Shown: one piece after another, positions 1-6,324 of the stretch
Position numbering within the stretch: position 1 is the first letter of the stretch
Layout: every line of letters begins with the position of its first letter
DNA from: CAZDRX01 sp964508225
GTDB taxonomy: Bacteria > Patescibacteriota > Gracilibacteria > Peribacterales > Peribacteraceae
Length of the DNA: 64,000 bases
Direction: 5' to 3'
Assembly (NCBI GenBank): GCA_964508225.1
Contig: CAZDRX010000007.1
Span: forward strand, 7,328 to 71,327
The notes under the pieces: generated by a model
The model's input: the letters and a program-made list of their open reading frames with translations, nothing else
The model's database searches: none
Told to the model about the DNA's origin: nothing
Translations under genes and position numbers: made by a program

Positions 1-867
1 GAGGAAGGCTTCCTCATGAAGACGTCGTCTCTCACGGAACAGGGAACGCGCAGCGCGTACAGCGAGGGCATCATTCACACGGTCGAGTCAGGTGAGAGTA
101 TCGCCAGCATCGCGAAAGCGGCATTCCTCAAGCCGGAGACGATCCGCTGGGCGAACGGCCTCAAGGAAAACGCGCAGGTGAAGACGGGCGACAAACTCCT
201 GCTCCTCCCCGTCGACGGCATCGTGCACACCGTGAAGCGCGGACAGAATCTCCAGACGATCGCGGATCTCTACAACGTACCTTCCACCGTGATCTCCCGT
301 CAGAACAAGATCAAGGGCGGCTATCTGCTCGCAGGTCAGGAGCTCATCGTGCCCGACGGAAAACCGATCGTGGAAGCCGCTCCGAAGCCACCGAAGGCCA
401 TCGCGACCAAACCCATCCCCGGCACGCCCACCGTGCCTTCGACGGGCAAGCCGCTGCCGCCCGAAATTCGGAATGCCACGATCACTCCGACCTACGGTGT
501 CTTCCAGGTACCGTGCGACTGTTTCTACACGCAGTACTTCGGCGTGAAGCATTTCGGTGTGGATATGCAGCACAAAGGAGGGTCACCGATCTTCGCAGCC
601 GAGGGCGGCACGGTCATCCGCGCGGACTACGGCTGGAGCGGCGGCTACGGCAACGTCATCGAGATCGACCACGGCAATGGTGTCGTCACACTCTATGCAC
701 ACAACAAGGAGCTCTACGTGAAGAAGGGTGACCGCGTGGAGCGCGGACAGGTGATCTCATTCATGGGTAACACGGGGCGTGTCCACGGCCCGACCGGTAT
801 CCACCTCCATCTTGAAATCCGCGTGAATGGTGTGAAGAAGAATCCGATGATGTATCTGCAGCAATAG
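1..867 (+). CDS. LysM-M23 murein endopeptidase (5' end may lie outside the window)
   Basis: Peptidoglycan hydrolase acting in the envelope. The frame is open to the window edge, so the true start and a signal peptide or anchor probably lie upstream; the first visible ATG is at 16 and residues are counted from it. Two LysM peptidoglycan-binding repeats occupy about residues 20-65 and 70-113. They are followed by a Pro/Lys-rich linker (about 115-150) and a LytM/M23 domain with the zinc-ligand pattern H179-x3-D183 (in HFGVD) and the HxH pair H263/H265 (in HLHLE). All M23 hallmark residues are present, so an active Gly-Gly or DD-endopeptidase is likely. It is monocistronic as seen here; the palindrome at 875-897 just after the stop may end its transcript. 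The family assignment is secure; the exact bond cleaved is not. Confidence 0.9.
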   Translation, partial: EEGFLMKTSSLTEQGTRSAYSEGIIHTVESGESIASIAKAAFLKPETIRWANGLKENAQVKTGDKLLLLPVDGIVHTVKRGQNLQTIADLYNVPSTVISRQNKIKGGYLLAGQELIVPDGKPIVEAAPKPPKAIATKPIPGTPTVPSTGKPLPPEIRNATITPTYGVFQVPCDCFYTQYFGVKHFGVDMQHKGGSPIFAAEGGTVIRADYGWSGGYGNVIEIDHGNGVVTLYAHNKELYVKKGDRVERGQVISFMGNTGRVHGPTGIHLHLEIRVNGVKKNPMMYLQQ

Positions 868-874
868 GTATGTC

Positions 875-1169
875 ACTTTCTTTGGCGCAAAGAAAGTAAC
901 CAAAGAAACATATGCGCTTCAGAACTCGCGCGACTGCAGTCGCGCTTCGGACATGAAGCGCAATCTCTGTTGTGAGACTTTCAGGCGCTTGTCGCCTTGC
1001 GGAGCTCCGTCGCGGTTTCCCGTGAGCGCAGCGTCGCACGCGCGCATGTTTGAGGCCCGATGCCGGGGGCGAGGGCCGAGTTCGCGCGTGCAGCGAAGCG
1101 AACGGAAGAAACCGCAGGAGCTCCGCACCAGCGACGATTTTTTGGCCACTTTTTTCTAAAAAAAGTGGC
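875..1169. repeat. Non-coding element with palindromic ends (dispersed-repeat-like)
   Basis: The 322-base space between the M23 gene and pgl has no credible gene. It begins with a perfect 10-bp inverted repeat, ACTTTCTTTG at 875-884 and CAAAGAAAGT at 888-897. It ends with a perfect 11-bp one, GCCACTTTTTT at 1145-1155 and AAAAAAGTGGC at 1159-1169. Both ends carry related A/T-run motifs (ACTTTCTTT, CACTTTTTT), and the interior is rich in GCGC and short inverted repeats. Several overlapping short frames run through it on both strands, none with a plausible start. It resembles, from memory, dispersed intergenic repeats in other bacteria that generate spurious ORFs with AQRKVTK-like peptides. The 3' hairpin followed by convergent pgl could also serve as a terminator. 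Confidence 0.5.
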
Positions 1170-1189
1170 GAGAGAAGCAGTCAAAGAAG

Positions 1190-1861
1190 TTATGGACCAA
1201 CAATCCACGTCGTCTTCTCGTCGAAAAGATACTGTGCGGGATAGAGACTCACATCTTCGTTCGACTCCTGCATCTTCTTAAGCAACGTGAGCTTCTTCTC
1301 TCCTGTAATGAGGAAGAGCCGCTTCTTCGCATACAGCAGAGCCGGAAACGTCACGCTGATTCTGTCCTTCACCGCGAAACACTCCGTCTGGGTGTGCAGT
1401 ACCGTCTCCGGTCCGAATGCCTCGGGCGGCACGGGCGGAAAGAGGGAAGTGATGTGACCGTCCTCGCCCATGCCAAGAATCACGAGATCCGGATGACCGA
1501 GATCCTTCACGGTCTTCGCATAATCGGCGACGCAATGCCCGAGCACGAGCTCGGTGCGCGGAGCGAGAAGCACGGCATTCTTCGCTTCGCGCGTGAGGAG
1601 TGTGGATCGCACCATGTGCTGATTGCTGTCTGTGTGCGTCGCGGGGACGTACCGTTCGTCGGTGAGAAAAAACTTCACGCGCGCCCACGGCAGGTGCTGA
1701 TCGGTGGCGAGCATCGCATAGACAGGCTTGGGGGTGCCGCCACCGCAAAGCCCGACCGTTGCGGAGCCGTGATCAGCCACCGCCTCGGCAATCGTGGCCG
1801 TGATCCAGGCAACAGCCATCCGGACGAACTCCTCGGTGGTATCCGCTCTCACGATATCCAT
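1190..1861 (-). CDS. pgl: 6-phosphogluconolactonase
   Basis: Hydrolyses 6-phosphoglucono-1,5-lactone to 6-phosphogluconate, the second step of the oxidative pentose-phosphate pathway, in the cytosol. The 223-residue protein has the length of the DevB/SOL family. It shows its signatures: GGGTP at residues 40-44, TDER at 67-70 and the GMGEDGH block at 130-136 followed by TSLFP. It starts 6 bases after the zwf stop on the same strand, so it is the second gene of a zwf-pgl operon catalysing consecutive steps. No Shine-Dalgarno is seen before this ATG, so translational coupling to zwf is likely. No 6-phosphogluconate dehydrogenase gene is in the window. Confidence 0.93.
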   Translation of the reverse strand: MDIVRADTTEEFVRMAVAWITATIAEAVADHGSATVGLCGGGTPKPVYAMLATDQHLPWARVKFFLTDERYVPATHTDSNQHMVRSTLLTREAKNAVLLAPRTELVLGHCVADYAKTVKDLGHPDLVILGMGEDGHITSLFPPVPPEAFGPETVLHTQTECFAVKDRISVTFPALLYAKKRLFLITGEKKLTLLKKMQESNEDVSLYPAQYLFDEKTTWIVGP

Positions 1862-1867
1862 AGGCGT

Positions 1868-3313
1868 TTAGAACCAGTTATAACCGAATTTGGCGATGAA
1901 GGCGTCGGCTTCCGCGGGACCGGTCGATCCCGATGCGTAGACCGCGAGCGGCGTTTTCTTGTCATCGAGATACTTCTGGAGCGGATCGATGATCTGCCAG
2001 CACGCACGGACTTCTTCGGGTTCGAGGAACCACTGTTGCGAGCCGTTGATCGCTTCGAGGAGGAGGAGACTGTGCTCCACGAGACAGTCCCCCATGCACA
2101 CGAGCGGGTCTTCCATCACGAGCGGACGGAAGCGGGGCTCACTGCCGCCGAGCTTCGTCTGGAGTGTCAGCTTCATGCCCGCCTCGCCCTGCAAAATGAT
2201 GTCGAGACGGTTTCTGTGTGTCTCTTTGCCGATGAGCGCGGGGGATTCCTGAAACTCGATGGAAATGCGCGTCTCCTTGGTCTTCATGCGCTTGCCGGAG
2301 CGCAGAAAGATCGGCACGCCTTCCCAGCGGCTGCTGCGCGTCATGATGCGCATGGCGGCGTACGTGGCGGCGCGCGTCCCTTTCTTCACGCCCTCTTCAT
2401 CCTTGTACGCAGGCACTTTCTTCCCCGCAACTTCTCCCGCACCGTACTGACCCTGCACGATGACATCGGTGAAATCCGCCGCAGGCGGAAGGTAGAATTT
2501 CCGGATCGCATCGAGGCGTGTGGGCTTCATATCATTCGGATCACTGACGAGGCGCATCGTGAGGAGCGCGGCAATCTGGATGAGATGACTCTGGAACATG
2601 TCTCGCAGCGTCCCGACGGCATCGAAGTATCCGCCTCTGCCCTCAAGCCCCGACGATTCGGCCGCGGTGATCTGCACGTGCGAGATGAGCGTGTTCTTGA
2701 GGAGGCGCTCGATCACCGGATTTGCATGGCGCAGGTAGTAGACGTTGCGCACCGCTTCCTTGCCGAGGTAGTGATCCAGAATATAAATCTCCTCGGGTTT
2801 GAAGCAGGAGAGGAGTTTGCTATTCACATCTTCGAACGTCTTCCCGTCGCTTCCCACCGGCTTCTCCACGATGCAGCGGAAGTCGATCTTCCTGTCGTGG
2901 ACTCCGCCCGCGCAGATATTATCGATCGTCGCACCGAACACGCTCGGAGGAATGGAGAGATAGGCGAGCCGCACGAGATTCTTCGTCTTGCCTTCGAGCG
3001 ATGAGAGCCTCTTTGCAAGCACTTTGAAATCAGCGACGCTGTCATACTGGCCGGCAACATAGGAAATGTGATCCAGAAGCCCCGAAAGCACTTTCTCATT
3101 CACCTCCAGAACATGCTCGCGGACAGACGACGCCACGAGGTCGCGGAAGTCTTCTTCCGTCATCACCGTGCGCGCGTATCCGAGAATGGCGTACTGTTCG
3201 GGCAGACGTTTCTTGAGCGCGAGAAAGTAGAGCGCGGGGAAAATCTTGATCCGCGCGAGGTGACCTGAAGCGCCGAAGAGGACGAGCGAGAATGGACGGT
3301 TGGCGGCGAGCAT
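1868..3313 (-). CDS. zwf: Glucose-6-phosphate 1-dehydrogenase
   Basis: Oxidises glucose-6-phosphate with NAD(P)+ to the 6-phospholactone. 481 residues, normal for the family. The N-terminal Rossmann motif is at 14-20 (GASGHLA), the EKPVGSD segment at 150-156 and the substrate/active-site block DHYLGKE at 180-186. The usual GxxGDLA motif carries Asp where this protein has His17, an unusual change in the dinucleotide-binding loop that might affect cofactor choice. It is first in an operon with pgl. A -10-like TATACT (plus-strand 3324-3329) lies 10 bases before the ATG, so the mRNA would have almost no leader. It is divergent from the deacylase gene, with only 22 bases between the two starts. 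Confidence 0.95.
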   Translation of the reverse strand: MLAANRPFSLVLFGASGHLARIKIFPALYFLALKKRLPEQYAILGYARTVMTEEDFRDLVASSVREHVLEVNEKVLSGLLDHISYVAGQYDSVADFKVLAKRLSSLEGKTKNLVRLAYLSIPPSVFGATIDNICAGGVHDRKIDFRCIVEKPVGSDGKTFEDVNSKLLSCFKPEEIYILDHYLGKEAVRNVYYLRHANPVIERLLKNTLISHVQITAAESSGLEGRGGYFDAVGTLRDMFQSHLIQIAALLTMRLVSDPNDMKPTRLDAIRKFYLPPAADFTDVIVQGQYGAGEVAGKKVPAYKDEEGVKKGTRAATYAAMRIMTRSSRWEGVPIFLRSGKRMKTKETRISIEFQESPALIGKETHRNRLDIILQGEAGMKLTLQTKLGGSEPRFRPLVMEDPLVCMGDCLVEHSLLLLEAINGSQQWFLEPEEVRACWQIIDPLQKYLDDKKTPLAVYASGSTGPAEADAFIAKFGYNWF

Positions 3314-3335
3314 GCGTAGAGTGAGTATAGACCTT

Positions 3336-3857
3336 ATGGATCAACTGCTAAAACTTCTTCAGGAGCTGGGAATCCCCTTCACACGCTATGACCACAAAGC
3401 GGTCTTCACGTGCGAGGAATCCGAGGGGCTTCCGGAACCCATCCCCGGCGCACACACGAAGCAGCTGCTCCTGAAGGCAAAGGGGAAAGAGATCTATGTC
3501 CTCGCGATCGTGATGCACGACAAGCGGGTGGATACCAAAGCGCTCGCGAAAGAACTGGAAGGAAAGAGTTTCAGCTTCGCCTCACCCGAAGCGATGATGG
3601 CACTCATGAAACTCACGCCCGGCTCCGTGACGCCGTTCGGTCTCCTGCATGACCACGCAAAGAACATTCAAGTCATCTTCGATGAAGATGCGTGGAACAC
3701 GGGGCTGTTCCGGTTCCATCCGATGATCAACACCGCAACCCTCACGATCGACCGTGCAGGCTTTGAGAAGTTTCTGAAGCACACGGGGCACAGCTTCACG
3801 GTGCGCAGGATCCCGCAGAGAACCGAGCCACTTGAAACCGCAAAAGAGTCAGTCTAG
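3336..3857 (+). CDS. Prolyl-tRNA editing (YbaK/ProX-type) aminoacyl-tRNA deacylase
   Basis: Predicted trans-editing enzyme that hydrolyses mischarged tRNA, most likely Ala-tRNA(Pro) or Cys-tRNA(Pro). The 173-residue protein (start at 3336) shows the family order: FTCEES, then PGAHTKQL, the VDTKALAKEL segment, the FASPEAMM helix and the TPGSVTPFGL loop. These match stand-alone ProX/PrdX proteins more closely than the classic Cys-specific YbaK. An in-frame ATG at 3300 would overlap zwf on the other strand and adds unrelated residues, so 3336 is preferred. A TATAGA at 3326-3331 is very close to the start. Its stop codon lies inside the -10 box of the metK promoter. The family is secure; substrate specificity is inferred. 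Confidence 0.85.
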   Translation: MDQLLKLLQELGIPFTRYDHKAVFTCEESEGLPEPIPGAHTKQLLLKAKGKEIYVLAIVMHDKRVDTKALAKELEGKSFSFASPEAMMALMKLTPGSVTPFGLLHDHAKNIQVIFDEDAWNTGLFRFHPMINTATLTIDRAGFEKFLKHTGHSFTVRRIPQRTEPLETAKESV

Positions 3858-3860
3858 ACT
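3832..3860 (+). promoter_or_regulatory. Promoter of the metK riboswitch transcript
   Basis: TTGAAA at 3832-3837, a 17-base spacer and TAGACT at 3855-3860 form a good sigma-70-type promoter lying inside the 3' end of the preceding gene (stop at 3855-3857). The predicted start near 3867 places the whole riboswitch in the metK leader. Confidence 0.7.
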
Positions 3861-3875
3861 TCCAGCCGACATCAC

Positions 3876-3986
3876 CGCCTATCCAGAGAGACGCGCATGG
3901 GAACTGGCCCGCTACGACGCGTCCCCCAACCTCCGAAGACTCGGCACGGTGGGAATACCAGCCTCCACGCGGAGGGACGATAGTGA
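3876..3986 (+). promoter_or_regulatory. SAM-I-type (S-box) riboswitch upstream of metK
   Basis: The leader matches the SAM-I aptamer architecture. P1 is CTATC (3879-3883) with GATAG (3979-3983), preceded by the AGAGAG run. P2 is GACGCG (3890-3895) with CGCGTC (3918-3923), enclosing the kink-turn-like GGGAACTGGCCC. P3 uses CCC-AACC with GGT-GGG followed by AATACC, where most S-boxes have GGC-AACC with GGT-GCC and AATTCC. The change is compensated on both strands. P4 is CCTCC (3962-3966) with GGAGG (3971-3975). Position directly before SAM synthetase fits feedback control by SAM. The 65 bases between aptamer and ATG would be the expression platform; I see no obvious intrinsic terminator there, so translational control is possible. 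Confidence 0.87.
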
Positions 3987-4051
3987 ATCGGAAGAACACG
4001 ATCACTTCTCCACGCACGGACGGGGTGTCTTCTATTTCTTCCCTTCATTCC

Positions 4052-5209
4052 ATGTCCTCCTTATTCACATCGGAATCGGTGACCGAGGGTCACCCAGACA
4101 AGCTCTGCGATCAGATCTCTGACGCCGTGCTCGACTACGCGCTCACCAAGGACCCGCACTCACGCGTGGCCTGCGAGTGTCTCGCGACCACCGGTCTCGT
4201 CGTCATCGCCGGCGAGATCAAGACGAATACCTACATCCCGATGGCCGAGGTCGCCAGAAAGACGATCGAGGAGATCGGTTACAACGACGGCGTCTTCGGC
4301 TTCGATCACAAGGCATGCGCCGTCATGGTGTGTGTCGGTGAGCAGAGTCAGGACATCTCGCAGGGCGTCACGGAAGGCGAGGGTCTGCACAAAGAGCAGG
4401 GTGCCGGAGACCAGGGTCTCATGTTCGGTTTCGCGTGCGACGAGACACCGGAACTCATGCCGCTGCCGATCAGCCTCTCCCACAAACTCACGAAGAAGCT
4501 CTCGGACGTGCGCAAGAGCAATGGTCTCACGTACCTCCGTCCGGACGGCAAGAGTCAGGTGACGATCGAGTACAACGACGACGGCACGGTGAAGGGTGTC
4601 CAGACGGTCGTCATCTCCACGCAGCACTCCGACGACGTCTCGCACGAGCAGATCTGCGCTGACGTGAAGAAGCACATCATCGAGCCCGTCTGCGGCAGCT
4701 ACCTCACGAAGGATACGATCTACCACATCAACCCGACGGGGCGCTTCGTCATCGGTGGCCCGCCGGGCGACTGCGGACTCACCGGGCGCAAGATCATCGT
4801 GGACACGTACGGCGGATACAGCCGTCACGGAGGAGGCGCCTTCTCGGGTAAAGACCCGAGCAAAGTCGACCGCAGTGCCGCGTACGCCGCACGCTGGGTG
4901 GCCAAGCACGTCGTGAAGGCCGGCCTCGCCAAGAAGTGCGAAGTACAGGTGGCCTACGCCATCGGTGTGGCCGCTCCGGTCTCCATGCGCGTGGATACGT
5001 TCGGTACCGGCAAGCTGAGCGACCGAGCCCTTGAGAAAGCCGTGAACGCAGTCTTCGATCTCAGGCCTGCCGCCATCATCAAGGATCTGGATCTCCTGAA
5101 GCCCCAGTACCGTCAGGTGGCCGCGTACGGCCACATGGGACGCGAGGATCTGAACGTGAAGTGGGAGAAGTGCGATCGCGTCGATGCACTGCTCAAGGCC
5201 GCACAGTAG
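4052..5209 (+). CDS. metK: S-adenosylmethionine synthetase
   Basis: Makes S-adenosylmethionine from methionine and ATP in the cytosol. With the start at 4052 the protein is 385 residues, the usual bacterial length, and begins MSSLFTSESVTEGHPDK as in the family. An upstream in-frame ATG at 3983 would add 23 residues and overlap the end of the riboswitch, so it is rejected. The ATP/substrate motif GHPDK is at 13-17, GAGDQG at 117-122 and the GGAFSGKDPSKVDRS signature near the C-terminal third. It is controlled by its own promoter and a SAM-I-type riboswitch, and followed by a clean intrinsic terminator, so it is monocistronic. No Shine-Dalgarno is visible before the ATG. Confidence 0.97.
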   Translation: MSSLFTSESVTEGHPDKLCDQISDAVLDYALTKDPHSRVACECLATTGLVVIAGEIKTNTYIPMAEVARKTIEEIGYNDGVFGFDHKACAVMVCVGEQSQDISQGVTEGEGLHKEQGAGDQGLMFGFACDETPELMPLPISLSHKLTKKLSDVRKSNGLTYLRPDGKSQVTIEYNDDGTVKGVQTVVISTQHSDDVSHEQICADVKKHIIEPVCGSYLTKDTIYHINPTGRFVIGGPPGDCGLTGRKIIVDTYGGYSRHGGGAFSGKDPSKVDRSAAYAARWVAKHVVKAGLAKKCEVQVAYAIGVAAPVSMRVDTFGTGKLSDRALEKAVNAVFDLRPAAIIKDLDLLKPQYRQVAAYGHMGREDLNVKWEKCDRVDALLKAAQ

Positions 5210-5231
5210 ATCGATTTTTCCGCATCCAGAA

Positions 5232-5257
5232 GGGCTCCGGAGATCGGAGCCCTTTTT
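5232..5257 (+). terminator. Intrinsic terminator of metK
   Basis: GGGCTCC (5232-5238) and GGAGCCC (5246-5252) form a 7-bp stem with a 7-base loop, directly followed by five T (5253-5257), 22 bases after the metK stop. Confidence 0.9.
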
Positions 5258-5261
5258 CGTG

Positions 5262-5289
5262 TTGTCTTCCATCAGGTTCGTACTACGCT
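5262..5289 (+). promoter_or_regulatory. Promoter of the 103-residue hypothetical gene
   Basis: TTGTCT at 5262-5267, a 16-base spacer and TACGCT at 5284-5289, 7 bases before the ATG at 5297. A start of transcription on or next to the ATG is expected. Confidence 0.5.
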
Positions 5290-5296
5290 GTGTCTA

Positions 5297-5608
5297 ATGC
5301 ATGAAAATGAAAACGGGCCGGCCGCATGGAACAACGTGGAGAGCGCGGTGCGGGACGGATGCCTGAAGACATGCGAACTGGGACCAAGTATCAGCGGACT
5401 CAGCCATGGTCCGGACGGCGGAGCTCAGGTCCACGTGACGACATGCCGCGCGCACTGCGAAGCGGCTCTTTGTCATCGTCTGGCGACCTCACCTGCCGAT
5501 CATCCCCTGAAGGTGGCACTTGCAAAGGCGGGAGAACCATTCGTCACCACCGCGCACTTCGACGAAGGAGCCGAACCGTTTCCGAAAGCGGCGACACCCA
5601 CCACCTGA
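5297..5608 (+). CDS. Hypothetical protein, cysteine/histidine-containing
   Basis: A 103-residue protein that I do not recognise. Support for it being real is the promoter at 5262-5289 placed so that its transcript would start at the ATG, the same arrangement as most genes here, and its position after a terminator and before the sigma-factor gene. It contains CLKTC, CRAHC and ALCH clusters (five Cys in its first two thirds), so a small metal-binding role is conceivable but unproven. No signal peptide or membrane segment is seen. Overlapping frames of similar length exist in this stretch, so the call is moderate. Confidence 0.45.
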   Translation: MHENENGPAAWNNVESAVRDGCLKTCELGPSISGLSHGPDGGAQVHVTTCRAHCEAALCHRLATSPADHPLKVALAKAGEPFVTTAHFDEGAEPFPKAATPTT

Positions 5609-5689
5609 TTTTTTCTCATCCCTCTGCGCTCGGAGGAATCACCTATTGTCTTTTGTTGTGCGCCGAAAAAACCGGCGTAGCGTTGTCTC

Positions 5690-6324
5690 ATGGAAAGCGT
5701 GTCACGCGCAGGCGACGTCCATGAGCAAAGTGACGTCGAGCTTGTCCATACCCTGCAGGTTCATCACGGCGACCATTCCTCCGAGGAAAATGAGGCGATG
5801 CGGGAGCTCATGTATCCCTGAAGCCGGAAATCGACGCCGTGCTCCGTCACAGCAGTGTCGGCTGGCATGACATGGACGAAGTGGAGCAGATCGTCTTCAT
5901 CCAGGTGTTGCAGAAGATCGACCAGCTGAAAGATCCGGAAGCATTCCATGGATGGGTGAAGATGATCGCACACAGGATGGCGATCAACTTCAAGATCCGC
6001 GGACGCGGCAAGCAGGACATCAACATGAGTGCGATGGGCAGTGATGAAAGCAGGCCGTGGCAACCCGAGGACAACCCTGAAGACCGCCCGCTGCAGCGTG
6101 TTCTGGACGGTGAACAGGAACGAAGACTCATCGCATCCCTTGAACAGATGAAGCCGACAGACCGGCTCCGACTCCGGCAGTTTTATCTCCAGAACATGTC
6201 ACTGCAGAACATCATCGACGAGGCAGGAGGCGCGACGAAGCTGCCTGTCGGCACGGTGAAAAGGCAGCTCCACACCGCAAGAAAACGGCTCCTCGACCTT
6301 ATGGGACATGAGATGGCGAACTAA
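5690..6324 (+). CDS. ECF-type sigma-70 factor, interrupted by an apparent -1 frameshift
   Basis: Predicted RNA polymerase sigma factor. From ATG 5690 the frame encodes a 43-residue peptide including DVELVHTLQVHHGDHSSEE, typical of sigma region 2.1, and stops at TGA 5819-5821. The next frame continues the same fold without a gap: LKPEIDAVLRHSS, then the region-2 helix MDEVEQIVFIQVLQKIDQLKD and AFHGWVKMIAHRMAINF. Region 4 follows (LEQMKPTDRLRLRQFYLQ with the HTH GTVKRQLHTARKRLLDL). The switch needs one base to be re-read at the CCC of TATCCCTGA (5813-5821), so either one C is missing from the assembly, the gene is a recent pseudogene, or frameshifting occurs. A TAGCGT (5678-5683) lies 6 bases before the ATG. 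Without the first segment, translation could begin only at GTG 5839 and would lack region 2.1. Its stop overlaps the convergent amidase gene by 4 bases. Confidence 0.75.

Noticed and set aside
761..1281. Several short overlapping frames between the M23 gene and pgl
   Set aside because: They fall inside the palindrome-bounded repeat and have no promoter or family support.
1394..3004. 536-residue plus-strand frame over pgl and zwf
   Set aside because: Antisense shadow, Arg/His-rich, with enzyme motifs on the other strand.
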